Assembly (NCBI GenBank): GCA_027005175.1
Contig: JALTMC010000045.1
Coordinates: forward strand, 1 to 8,301
DNA: 8,301 nt
Source of the DNA: Myxococcales bacterium
Lineage (GTDB): Bacteria > Myxococcota_C > UBA6777
Reading direction: 5' to 3'
Part shown: one piece after another, positions 1 through 5,378 of the stretch
Layout of the letters: each line of letters starts with the position of its first letter
Numbering within the stretch: the first letter of the stretch is position 1
Made by a program: the position numbers and the translations under genes
The notes under the pieces: generated by a model
The model's input: the letters and a program-made list of their open reading frames with translations, nothing else
Databases searched by the model: none
What the model was told of the DNA's origin: nothing

Positions 1-255
1 CCTTGGGATCCACCTGACATGCGTGTGAGTCCGCACATGTTCCGCCACACGTTTGCCGCCTGGCAGTTACGCAAGGGCACAGCCATCGCCACAGTCGCTG
101 GGTTCCTTGGGCATGCTAACATCCAGCTAACCTACGACACCTACGGACACATCCAGCCTGAGCACCATGTGCTTGAGATTGAAACCATGCCCCTGCCTAC
201 GAAGCTTCGTGTGGTTGGCGGATCTGACATTGAGGATGAGGAAGAAGGTTCATGA
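1..255 (+). CDS. Tyrosine recombinase (phage-type integrase), C-terminal part
   Basis: The reading frame is open from base 1, so the start and the N-terminal DNA-binding domain lie outside the window; 84 codons are visible. The end of a tyrosine-recombinase catalytic domain is clear. The H-x-x-R box is seen as HMFRH at visible residues 12-16, the L-G-H motif at 36-38, and the probable nucleophile Tyr48 in TYDTYGH. In this family the Arg and His residues activate a DNA phosphate and the Tyr forms a covalent 3'-phosphotyrosine link during strand exchange. The YGH ending is typical of phage and island integrases rather than of XerC or XerD. A short acidic tail (DIEDEEEGS) follows the domain. The gene ends 73 bp from the 3' end of a tRNA-Phe, a common integration target, so it probably belongs to an integrated element lying to the left. 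Family assignment is firm; its substrate is inferred. Confidence 0.9.
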   Translation, partial: PWDPPDMRVSPHMFRHTFAAWQLRKGTAIATVAGFLGHANIQLTYDTYGHIQPEHHVLEIETMPLPTKLRVVGGSDIEDEEEGS

Positions 256-293
256 CGAACTGCACCGAGTGTAGCCGGAGCGTAGCCAGTAAC

Positions 294-319
294 AAAAAAG
301 GCCACTCCTTGAGGTAGCC
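294..319 (-). terminator. Intrinsic terminator of tRNA-Phe
   Basis: Read on the minus strand, about ten bases beyond the tRNA 3' end, a hairpin pairs GGCTAC with GTGGCC (300-319; one G-T pair). Partial pairing continues into the loop, and six consecutive T residues follow (294-299). The position and the T-tract make it a Rho-independent terminator for the tRNA transcript. It could also limit transcription running from the basic-repeat gene upstream. Confidence 0.7.
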
Positions 320-328
320 TAAGTCTTG

Positions 329-401
<73 letters not shown>

Positions 402-433
402 TTCCACAACAACAATCGTTGCGGCGGAGCCAT

Positions 434-463
434 CTTATATCTAAGCCACCCTGTCATTGTCAA
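434..463 (-). promoter_or_regulatory. Promoter of tRNA-Phe
   Basis: On the minus strand a perfect -35 TTGACA (458-463) is followed by an 18-bp spacer and the -10 TATAAG (434-439). A GC-rich stretch (GGCTCCGCCGC) lies between the -10 and the predicted start near 427. Such a discriminator is usual for stable-RNA promoters under growth-rate or ppGpp control in proteobacteria. The predicted 5' leader before the mature tRNA is about 25 nt. Confidence 0.75.
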
Positions 464-625
464 GAGAAAACTCAAGCTTTTTTTTAACCTTGGGTTTTTG
501 CTTGAAAAGTTTTTGAAAATAAATCCAACACTCCCCTCTACGGATGAAGTTTGTGGCTGGTTCAGTTGTTTTCTGGTGGCTCGGTGTTGCAAGTTGTGTG
601 TTCTGATCTGCTCCGCTTTGGATCG

Positions 626-1684
626 TTACTTCAGTCTGATCTCAACAACACCGAGTCTTCCGTGCATTCGTGAGGCGACCATTGCCCCATCTCGGGTGAC
701 AAGCACCGTGCCACGGCCTCGGTTGTTTTTGATCGAAATCTCAAAGACAGGTTGTCTTTTTCCAAAGACCTCACGGCTGGGAGCTTGACGAAATGTTAGA
801 TCTTGCTCAACGATCTGTCTTCGAGGGATGACCAGGTACTGTCGTCGTATCCTTACACCAGCAGGAGCAGTGGGAAAGCGAAAGTCAAGGCTCGTTCCTT
901 GAAAGGAACCCTCTGGAAATGTTTTGGGCTTGCCCATTTTTTTGCCATCAGCTTCTTTGGTGATGGTCAGGCCTTTGGCGTCGCGCTTTCCTATGAATTT
1001 GGTCACTCTTCCACGCACTGTACTGGTGATTGTAAAGGATATGAGGCGGTTGCTTTTGTCATAAAAACTTTGGCTTTGATTGCTGGCTTTGACTGTTGTG
1101 AACAACATCTTGATGTTCATCTTGCTTTGGTTGGTCACTTCATGAGAGCCATCACTCCATGTCTTCTCTGTACGTGAAAAACGACCCACCATCTTCTTTT
1201 TAAAATGCATGGTGTAGTAATGGGTTTGAGTCGAGACAACACGACGAGACTTTGCTTGTGGTCGGACTACAGGAACACGACGCGAAACAACTCTTTTGGC
1301 AACCTTTCGAACAACGGGCTTGGCAACCTTTCGAGCGACGGGCTTGGCAACCTTTCGAGCGACGGGCTTGGCAACCTTTCGAACGACGGGCTTGACAACC
1401 TTTCGAGCGACGGGCCTTATGACAGGCTTCACGAGCCGACGGGCTGCCGGCTTTGCTACAGTTTTTGCAGTGGGGCGGGCTGCCGGTTTTGCTGGTACTT
1501 TTGGAGTGGGGTGGGCTGCCGGTGCTTTGCGAACAAGAGGAGCTTTGGTTTTAGCGGGAGGTTGCGTCGGTGGAGTTTTTCTCTTTGCTGGAGCTGCATA
1601 GGCCAGGGAGGCACAAAGGCCAAGACCTAAGAGGTAGCCTGATCCAGAGAGGAGCGTGGAGATGGAGTTTGTCTTGGAGTGCAT
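626..1684 (-). CDS. Exported basic repeat protein with KPVARKVA-type repeats
   Basis: The 352-residue product starts at ATG with AGGA eight bases upstream. Residues 1-30 form a signal peptide with probable cleavage after AYA. Residues 31-148 are proline-, alanine-, lysine- and arginine-rich. Within them, residues 84-131 repeat an eight-residue unit close to KPVARKVA, strongly basic and resembling AlgP- or histone-H1-like tails. Residues 153-352 form a separate domain without such bias. It begins YYTMHFKKKMVGRFSRTEKT and is predicted to be beta-rich. Its layout recalls periplasmic domains of the DUF3108/LolA-like type, but I cannot assign it. The signal peptide places the basic arm in the envelope, where it could bind anionic polymers (lipopolysaccharide, peptidoglycan, extracellular DNA); that role is inference. 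It lies 166 bp downstream of coaD on the same strand, and I see no convincing promoter of its own. Confidence 0.8.
   Translation of the reverse strand: MHSKTNSISTLLSGSGYLLGLGLCASLAYAAPAKRKTPPTQPPAKTKAPLVRKAPAAHPTPKVPAKPAARPTAKTVAKPAARRLVKPVIRPVARKVVKPVVRKVAKPVARKVAKPVARKVAKPVVRKVAKRVVSRRVPVVRPQAKSRRVVSTQTHYYTMHFKKKMVGRFSRTEKTWSDGSHEVTNQSKMNIKMLFTTVKASNQSQSFYDKSNRLISFTITSTVRGRVTKFIGKRDAKGLTITKEADGKKMGKPKTFPEGSFQGTSLDFRFPTAPAGVRIRRQYLVIPRRQIVEQDLTFRQAPSREVFGKRQPVFEISIKNNRGRGTVLVTRDGAMVASRMHGRLGVVEIRLK
1298..1417. repeat. 24-bp tandem repeat, five copies, inside the basic protein gene
   Basis: Five consecutive 24-bp units begin at 1298, 1322, 1346, 1370 and 1394. Units two and three are identical and the others differ at one to three positions. 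Each starts on the plus strand with (G/A)RCAACCTTTCGA and ends with ACGGGC(T/C)T. Because 24 is a multiple of three, each copy adds exactly eight residues (KPVARKVA-like), so copy-number change keeps the frame. More diverged units continue on both sides in the protein. Near-identity at the DNA level suggests recent expansion by slippage or recombination. Confidence 0.92.
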
Positions 1685-1850
1685 GAGTGAGATCCTTTTA
1701 TCGCTGGCTATCTGAAGGCATCAAAGAGTTGGCCAGACATGGTGATATGTGCTGTTGTCATGTGTCCCTTTGCATGTCAGAGAAATGATACTTCAATATG
1801 CGGTTTTTTGGGGGGAGAGCCTCCGTGGCTGTTGTGTTGATGAATGGTTT

Positions 1851-2357
1851 TTATCTTTCGGAGGCCATGGGAAATTTGGCACGCAGGAGCTTTTCCACTG
1901 CGGGAGGCACATAGCTCTCTAAATTCCCTCCAAAGTAGGCGATCTCTTTGACAGTGCTTGAGCTGATGAAGATATTCTTTGGGTCGGAGAGCAAGAACAA
2001 GGTTTCGACATCGCGATCCATATTCATATTAACGAGGCCCATTTGAAATTCATACTCAAAGTCTGTTGAGGCTCGCAACCCACGTAAGATGACTTGGGCT
2101 CCTACAGATTTGGCAAAGTTGATGAGCAGGTTGTTAAAACGTTGGACGCTGACGTTGCTCAGCTCTTTGATCTGTTCAAGGACCATCTCCTCTCTGGTTT
2201 GGGTGTCGAAAAGGTATTGCTTTTTTGGGTTTTCGCCAATACCAATGACCACCTCTTCAAACAAGCGAGAGGCTCTCATGATGAGATCGATATGGCCGTA
2301 TGTGAGAGGATCAAAGCTGCCGGCATAGACAGCCCGGCCAGAGAGTCGCTGACTCAT
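1851..2357 (-). CDS. coaD: Phosphopantetheine adenylyltransferase
   Basis: CoaD transfers an AMP moiety from ATP to 4'-phosphopantetheine, making dephospho-CoA in the fourth step of cytoplasmic coenzyme A synthesis. The 168-residue protein matches the usual length (about 160). It shows the nucleotidyltransferase signature GSFDPLTYGH at 13-22 with the catalytic His22. It also has NPKK at 43-46, the substrate-binding LRGLRASTDFEYE at 91-103 and the ATP-binding ISSSTVKE at 131-138. I chose the ATG at 2357 because homology begins there. An open frame extends to a TTG at 2429, adding 24 residues, but those look unlike any CoaD N-terminus. An AAGGA lies about ten bases before the ATG. The upstream lipoprotein gene ends 192 bp away; the gap has no clear promoter, so co-transcription is possible. 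Recognition is secure. Confidence 0.96.
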   Translation of the reverse strand: MSQRLSGRAVYAGSFDPLTYGHIDLIMRASRLFEEVVIGIGENPKKQYLFDTQTREEMVLEQIKELSNVSVQRFNNLLINFAKSVGAQVILRGLRASTDFEYEFQMGLVNMNMDRDVETLFLLSDPKNIFISSSTVKEIAYFGGNLESYVPPAVEKLLRAKFPMASER

Positions 2358-2549
2358 CGCAAAAGTATCCTTATCATCGAAGTGTTGAACGCTGCCCTGT
2401 GGAATCTCTGCTCCGAATTTTCTAGGCAAAGATCGGGTGAGGGAAAGGGAGAAGAGGGCACGATTTTGAACTGTTGCCTCTTCACCGCTGTCTCTTCGGA
2501 ATCGACAGAGCCTGTAGTTTTATGTAGAAACCAAAGCCTTGATGAAATG

Positions 2550-3221
2550 TCAAGGTGTTGATCTCGGCTCAACACCCAGCCAGTCCTTTCCAAGTTCTTG
2601 GGAATAATGCTTGGGAAAGGAAAAACGACCTGTCAACGTTCCATGAATCTTGGTATCAGTAGACCGGGCAGGGGATAAGGTCAGGGTGAGGCTCCCCTCG
2701 ATCATGCTTCCTTCTGTGCTGCCAAACTTTGTAAAGGTGAGAGAGCCTTCCACAGCAAAAGGGAGAGGCTTTTTGGGGCACGACTTTCCCAGTTGTAAGG
2801 CTGCTCGTGCCGAGGGCTCTTTTGTGTTGTTGCTCGGTGTTTGGGCAGAGAGACTTGGCTTAAATTTAATGATACGGATGGCTTTGTTGGTCTTTATTAA
2901 GGATGGCTTGTGTATCTCAACAAGCAAGATGTCTTGTGGAGATGGATTGCGGTGAGTGGGGGAGCCTGGATGGGCCTGGAGTCGTAACTCTACAACAGCA
3001 GCTTCTTTGTGCGTTCCCTGAAACTGAAGGTTCATGAATCCCACTTCCAACGACCAGTCGGTTGGTTGCTTCAACGTCGCACATGTGCCAACCTGTAAGG
3101 AGCCTTTTACATCGGCTGTTCCGGGTCTGTTGCACCCAAAGAATCCAAGACAAACGATACCTGAGACCCATCCCATGTATCGAAACCACCAGATATAGGA
3201 AAAAAAAGACTGTTTGCTCAC
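2550..3221 (-). CDS. Probable lipoprotein of unknown function
   Basis: The 223-residue protein starts at GTG, supported by GGAG five bases upstream. A later ATG (codon 16, at 3176) has no ribosome-binding site. Residues 1-29 form an N-terminal segment with Lys, Arg and a hydrophobic stretch ending FFGC. Cys30 is the likely lipidated residue, although the lipobox lacks the usual Leu at -3. Asn31 at +2 would not favour inner-membrane retention under the Escherichia coli rule. The mature part (about 190 residues) contains short strands of the form GSLxLxxS, at 38-44, 158-162 and 175-181, suggesting a beta-sandwich. A Cys pair (Cys47 and Cys149) could form a disulfide. I do not recognise the family. 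It is divergent from the DUF3465-like gene, and its leader contains the 22-bp repeat array. Confidence 0.75.
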   Translation of the reverse strand: MSKQSFFSYIWWFRYMGWVSGIVCLGFFGCNRPGTADVKGSLQVGTCATLKQPTDWSLEVGFMNLQFQGTHKEAAVVELRLQAHPGSPTHRNPSPQDILLVEIHKPSLIKTNKAIRIIKFKPSLSAQTPSNNTKEPSARAALQLGKSCPKKPLPFAVEGSLTFTKFGSTEGSMIEGSLTLTLSPARSTDTKIHGTLTGRFSFPKHYSQELGKDWLGVEPRSTP

Positions 3222-3238
3222 GATGTCTCCAGGATTAA

Positions 3239-3370
3239 CCGGGCGGCGATCCGTTTTTGGCCGGCCAGTGATCTGCTTTTGGCCGGGCGGCGATCTGCTT
3301 TTGGCCGGGCGGCGATCTGCTTTTGGCCGGGCGGCGATCTGCTTTTGGCCGGGTAGCGATCTGCTTTTGA
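3239..3370. repeat. 22-bp tandem repeat, six copies
   Basis: Six contiguous 22-bp units fill 3239-3370, starting at 3239, 3261, 3283, 3305, 3327 and 3349. Copies three to five are identical; the first, second and sixth carry a few substitutions. On the plus strand each unit opens CCGGGCGGCGATC and ends TGCTTTTGG. The array lies between the divergent lipoprotein and DUF3465-like genes, ending nine bases before the GGAG ribosome-binding site of the lipoprotein gene. The unit length is not a multiple of three. The array is therefore unlikely to be coding, although it gives spurious Pro/Ala/Lys/Arg-rich open frames on the minus strand. It would form most of the lipoprotein mRNA leader if the minus-strand promoter at 3392-3421 is used. 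Confidence 0.95.
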
Positions 3371-3396
3371 CTTTTGACTTTCCGCTTGAGTATGAT
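3367..3396 (+). promoter_or_regulatory. Promoter for the DUF3465-like gene (and perhaps asd)
   Basis: A -35 TTGACT (3367-3372) is separated by 18 bp from the -10 TATGAT (3391-3396). The predicted start is near 3403, about 40 bases before the gene. The -35 overlaps the last bases of the final 22-bp repeat copy, and a second TTGACT eight bases on (3374-3379) is badly spaced. No terminator separates the following gene from asd, so this promoter may serve both. Confidence 0.6.
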
Positions 3397-3421
3397 ACCT
3401 GAGAGTTTGCATAGATGGCAA
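3392..3421 (-). promoter_or_regulatory. Divergent promoter for the lipoprotein gene
   Basis: On the minus strand TTGCCA (3416-3421) is followed after 18 bp by TATCAT (3392-3397), each matching five of six consensus positions. Its -10 overlaps the -10 of the plus-strand promoter by five bases, so the two polymerase sites would exclude each other. The predicted leader runs about 160 nt from near 3385 through all six 22-bp repeats to the GTG start. Confidence 0.5.
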
Positions 3422-3444
3422 TAGTAATGAAGTAGGATATTGTG

Positions 3445-3900
3445 ATGATGCGTCGATTGTGGCATGGTCTGTTACGTTTGTTGGGGCTGCTTCGTGGTCC
3501 TGGTCGTGGGAATCGTGTGGTTCACCGCTTCTCTGTGGAGGGCCGTGTGGGTTGGGTTCAGGGTGTGACCGGAGTGGTTGTTTGGATCAAGCCTGTGGAT
3601 GAAGCCGAACGAAAAGAGCGGCGAAGGCGTTTCTGGCGTCATGTTTGGCGCTCGATACGCGAGCTGTTTGGAGCAAGAAAAGACCATGCTGATCGCTATC
3701 CACATCAGATCTTTTTAATGGAAGTGGAAGATGTTGATGGGCTTACTGTGCGGGTGGAGAATAATCTTTATACTGGTAGGGAGCTTCGGTCTTTGAAGAA
3801 GGGGATGCGTATCGAAGTTGGAGGAGAGTATCTTCCCAACGAACGAGGCGGAAAGATACATCACACCCATGGCAAGCGTGGTTATGTATGGAAGCGGTAA
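3445..3900 (+). CDS. DUF3465-like protein
   Basis: The 151-residue product begins at the first of two adjacent ATG codons, with AGGA seven bases upstream; a GTG one codon earlier is an alternative. Residues 1-17 are basic and hydrophobic (MMRRLWHGLLRLLGLLRG), looking like an amphipathic helix or a short membrane anchor without a signal-peptidase site. Residues 30-50 and 85-145 match the DUF3465 pattern. A strand with V-T-G-x-V is followed by HQIFLMEVED, then LKKGMRIEVGGEY and the ending GGKIHHTHGKRG, which corresponds to the family's GGxIHWTHxxP. The fold is probably a small beta-barrel of OB type. A very basic helical insert (residues 54-83, ERKERRRRFWRHVW) separates the two parts. No function is known to me for DUF3465. 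asd follows after a 117-bp gap on the same strand. Confidence 0.75.
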   Translation: MMRRLWHGLLRLLGLLRGPGRGNRVVHRFSVEGRVGWVQGVTGVVVWIKPVDEAERKERRRRFWRHVWRSIRELFGARKDHADRYPHQIFLMEVEDVDGLTVRVENNLYTGRELRSLKKGMRIEVGGEYLPNERGGKIHHTHGKRGYVWKR

Positions 3901-3963
3901 ACGTGAAGTTTCTCCTCTCTCTTCTCTCCTTCTTCACGTTGATGTAGGCTGCAGAAGAGAGAG
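3900..3963 (+). promoter_or_regulatory. Two interleaved inverted repeats in the asd leader
   Basis: Arm A, AACGTGAAG (3900-3908), is the perfect reverse complement of 3932-3940. Arm B, CTCTCTCTTCT (3915-3925), is the perfect reverse complement of 3953-3963. The arms alternate A-B-A'-B', so the two stems either exclude each other or form a pseudoknot. Arm A starts at the last base of the stop codon of the DUF3465-like gene, and B' ends 54 bases before the asd start codon. Neither stem is followed by a T-tract, so this is not a simple terminator. A switch controlling asd is possible but unproven; arm B is low-complexity pyrimidine sequence, which raises the chance of coincidence. Confidence 0.45.
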
Positions 3964-4017
3964 CTTATCGATTGCAGAAGATTCTTTGAGACCTTTGCCT
4001 GATAAGGATGTTGTTTG

Positions 4018-5031
4018 ATGAGTTATCATATTGCAGTGGTTGGAGCGACTGGAGCCGTTGGGCGCGAGATGATTCGGACTCTCGAAGAGCGAGACTTTCC
4101 CATCGAATCGTTGCGTTTGCTTGCTTCTCCACGCTCTGCTGGTCAAGATATCCCGTTTCGGGATGAGTCGTATCGTGTGGAGGTCGCAACGCCTGAGCAG
4201 TTTGAAGGTGTTGATATCGCGTTGTTTTCTGCGGGCGGTGGGGTGAGTAAGGAGCTGGCTCCAGAAGCTTGGGCACGGAATTGTCTTGTGATTGACAACT
4301 CCAGCGCGTGGCGGATGGACCCTGATGTTCCTTTGGTTGTGCCAGAGGTTAATTCTCATGCCCTTGATATGTATGGGATTAAAGGGATTATAGGCAACCC
4401 CAACTGTTCCACGATTCAGATGGTTATTGCTCTCAAACCCATCCAAGACGCCTTTGGGTTGAAGCGTGTGGTGGTGTCTACCTATCAATCCGCGTCGGGC
4501 GCAGGGCAGAAAGGCATTCAAGAGCTGAGCAAGCAGACGGTCTCTGCCTTAAACCTGGAGCCGGTGGATTCTGAGCACTTCCCACATCAGCTCGCTTTCA
4601 ACTTGTTGCCTCAAATCGATGTCTTTTTGGACGACGGATATACCAAAGAAGAGCACAAAATGATCGGGGAAACTCGCAAAATCCTGGATCTTCCAGAACT
4701 CACAGTATATCCCACTTGTGTTCGAGTGCCTGTCTTTACCTGTCACGCCGAGTCGCTGCTGATCGAGACAGAGATGCCCCTCTCTGTGCAGGCGGCACAG
4801 GAAGTCCTGGCCTCTTTTCCCGGTATCGAACTGCAAGACGATCCATCATCACACCTCTACCCCATGCCATTGGAGGCCAACAATACAGATCCTGTGTTTG
4901 TGGGTCGAGTGCGACAACTCCCCGATGACCCTCACAACCTCAGTATGTGGATCGTCGCAGACAATCTGCGCAAAGGTGCCGCTCTCAACGCTGTTCAAAT
5001 CGCTGAACTCATGATTGCAGATTATCTTTAA
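4018..5031 (+). CDS. asd: Aspartate-semialdehyde dehydrogenase
   Basis: Asd reduces L-aspartyl-4-phosphate with NADPH to L-aspartate-4-semialdehyde. This is the branch-point step to lysine and diaminopimelate, threonine and methionine, and it takes place in the cytoplasm. The 337-residue length is normal for the bacterial enzyme. The Rossmann motif GATGAVG is at 9-15. Phosphate- and NADP-site residues occur around LRLLASPRSAG (32-42) and SAGGGVS (71-77), followed by DNSSAWRM at 93-100. The catalytic Cys130 lies in GNPNCSTIQ, and the substrate-binding and catalytic region CVRVPVFTCHAE contains Arg236 and His243. The ATG at 4018 has AAGGA nine bases upstream; a TTG immediately before it is less likely. 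The upstream gap carries interleaved inverted repeats, and the last six codons belong to a repeat copied downstream. Identification is secure. Confidence 0.97.
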   Translation: MSYHIAVVGATGAVGREMIRTLEERDFPIESLRLLASPRSAGQDIPFRDESYRVEVATPEQFEGVDIALFSAGGGVSKELAPEAWARNCLVIDNSSAWRMDPDVPLVVPEVNSHALDMYGIKGIIGNPNCSTIQMVIALKPIQDAFGLKRVVVSTYQSASGAGQKGIQELSKQTVSALNLEPVDSEHFPHQLAFNLLPQIDVFLDDGYTKEEHKMIGETRKILDLPELTVYPTCVRVPVFTCHAESLLIETEMPLSVQAAQEVLASFPGIELQDDPSSHLYPMPLEANNTDPVFVGRVRQLPDDPHNLSMWIVADNLRKGAALNAVQIAELMIADYL

Positions 5032-5163
5032 CGTGCTCCATTGCAACCCGCTGACCTCATGATTGCAGAGACTCTTTAAGGTGCTCCATCGTAACCGAGC
5101 ACAAGACGCAACCTGAGAAGTATAGGGCTTCACGATTGCAGAGACTCTTTAAGGTGCTCTGTC
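5001..5163. repeat. Repeat derived from the asd 3' end (three copies, possibly a fourth upstream of asd)
   Basis: The last nine codons and stop of asd plus 16 downstream bases (5001-5047) recur as a diverged 47-bp copy at 5049-5095. A third, shorter copy lies near 5126-5163. The shared core reads GATTGCAG-(n)-CTTTAA-(C/G)-GTGCTC, with GATTGCAG at 5013, 5061 and 5134. Copies two and three are identical over GATTGCAGAGACTCTTTAAG and the following GTGCTC, and closer to each other than to the coding copy. A weaker relative, GATTGCAGAAGATTCTTTGAG, lies at 3970-3990 just before asd. The extra copies keep the asd stop codon position but are not preceded by a gene. Confidence 0.75.
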
Positions 5164-5378
5164 GTCTCTATCGCAACTCCTAAGTTCCTGTCCTACGTTC
5201 AACGCATCTAGCTTTTGTCATTTTGTCATGGTCGGCGTTGAAAAAGAAGTTGACGGAAATCACGACTTCCCCTAGAAATAGGATGATTTGCGTAGTTCTT
5301 GAGAAACGGTCTTCTTCTTGCATGGGCAGAGCCAGGAGAATATTGAATCTTTTGTTTGGATAAAGGCTTGGGAATAAG
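5032..5378. other. Intergenic region between asd and the composite envelope protein
   Basis: This 347-bp gap holds copies two and three of the asd-end repeat (to about 5163), then a short direct repeat TTTTGTCA-TTTTGTCA (5213-5228) and a candidate promoter (5250-5278). I see no hairpin with a T-tract after asd, so its terminator is not evident. No open frame here has coding character or a plausible start. Confidence 0.6.
5250..5278 (+). promoter_or_regulatory. Candidate promoter of the composite envelope gene
   Basis: TTGACG (5250-5255) is followed after 17 bp by TAGAAA (5273-5278). The -35 is good and the -10 weak (four of six). The predicted leader would be about 95 nt. It is the best-scoring pair I can find in the gap by eye, but a weak -10 makes this tentative. 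Confidence 0.4.

Noticed and set aside
1205-1630. Plus-strand open frames with NLSSDGLG- and ATFRATGL-type repeats
   Set aside because: They are antisense readings of the 24-bp repeat in the basic protein gene, which has a signal peptide, ribosome-binding site and coherent C-terminal domain on the minus strand.
2355-2429. N-terminally extended CoaD starting at the TTG codon 2427-2429
   Set aside because: The additional 24 residues have no counterpart in CoaD proteins and the conserved part begins at the ATG 2355-2357, which has an acceptable ribosome-binding site.
2520-2553. Promoter for coaD built on the TTGACA at 2548-2553 (minus)
   Set aside because: The only -10-like sequence (TACATA) is 21 bp away, too far for a normal sigma-70-type promoter; the TTGACA also overlaps the lipoprotein stop codon.
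3239-3370. CRISPR array
   Set aside because: The 22-bp units are contiguous with no unique spacers, and there are no cas genes nearby.
3218-3465. Minus-strand Pro/Ala/Lys/Arg-rich frames across the 22-bp array
   Set aside because: They arise because a 22-bp unit reads through all frames in turn; no ribosome-binding site or domain supports them, and they resemble no neighbouring protein.
4738-4760. Cys next to the catalytic His of Asd (TCHAE) as a lesion or novel active site
   Set aside because: A Cys-His arrangement at this position also occurs, as far as I recall, in enterobacterial Asd enzymes, and all other catalytic residues are intact.
5049-5163. Tandem terminators after asd
   Set aside because: The repeated blocks contain no strong inverted repeat followed by a T-tract, so they are repeats rather than terminators.
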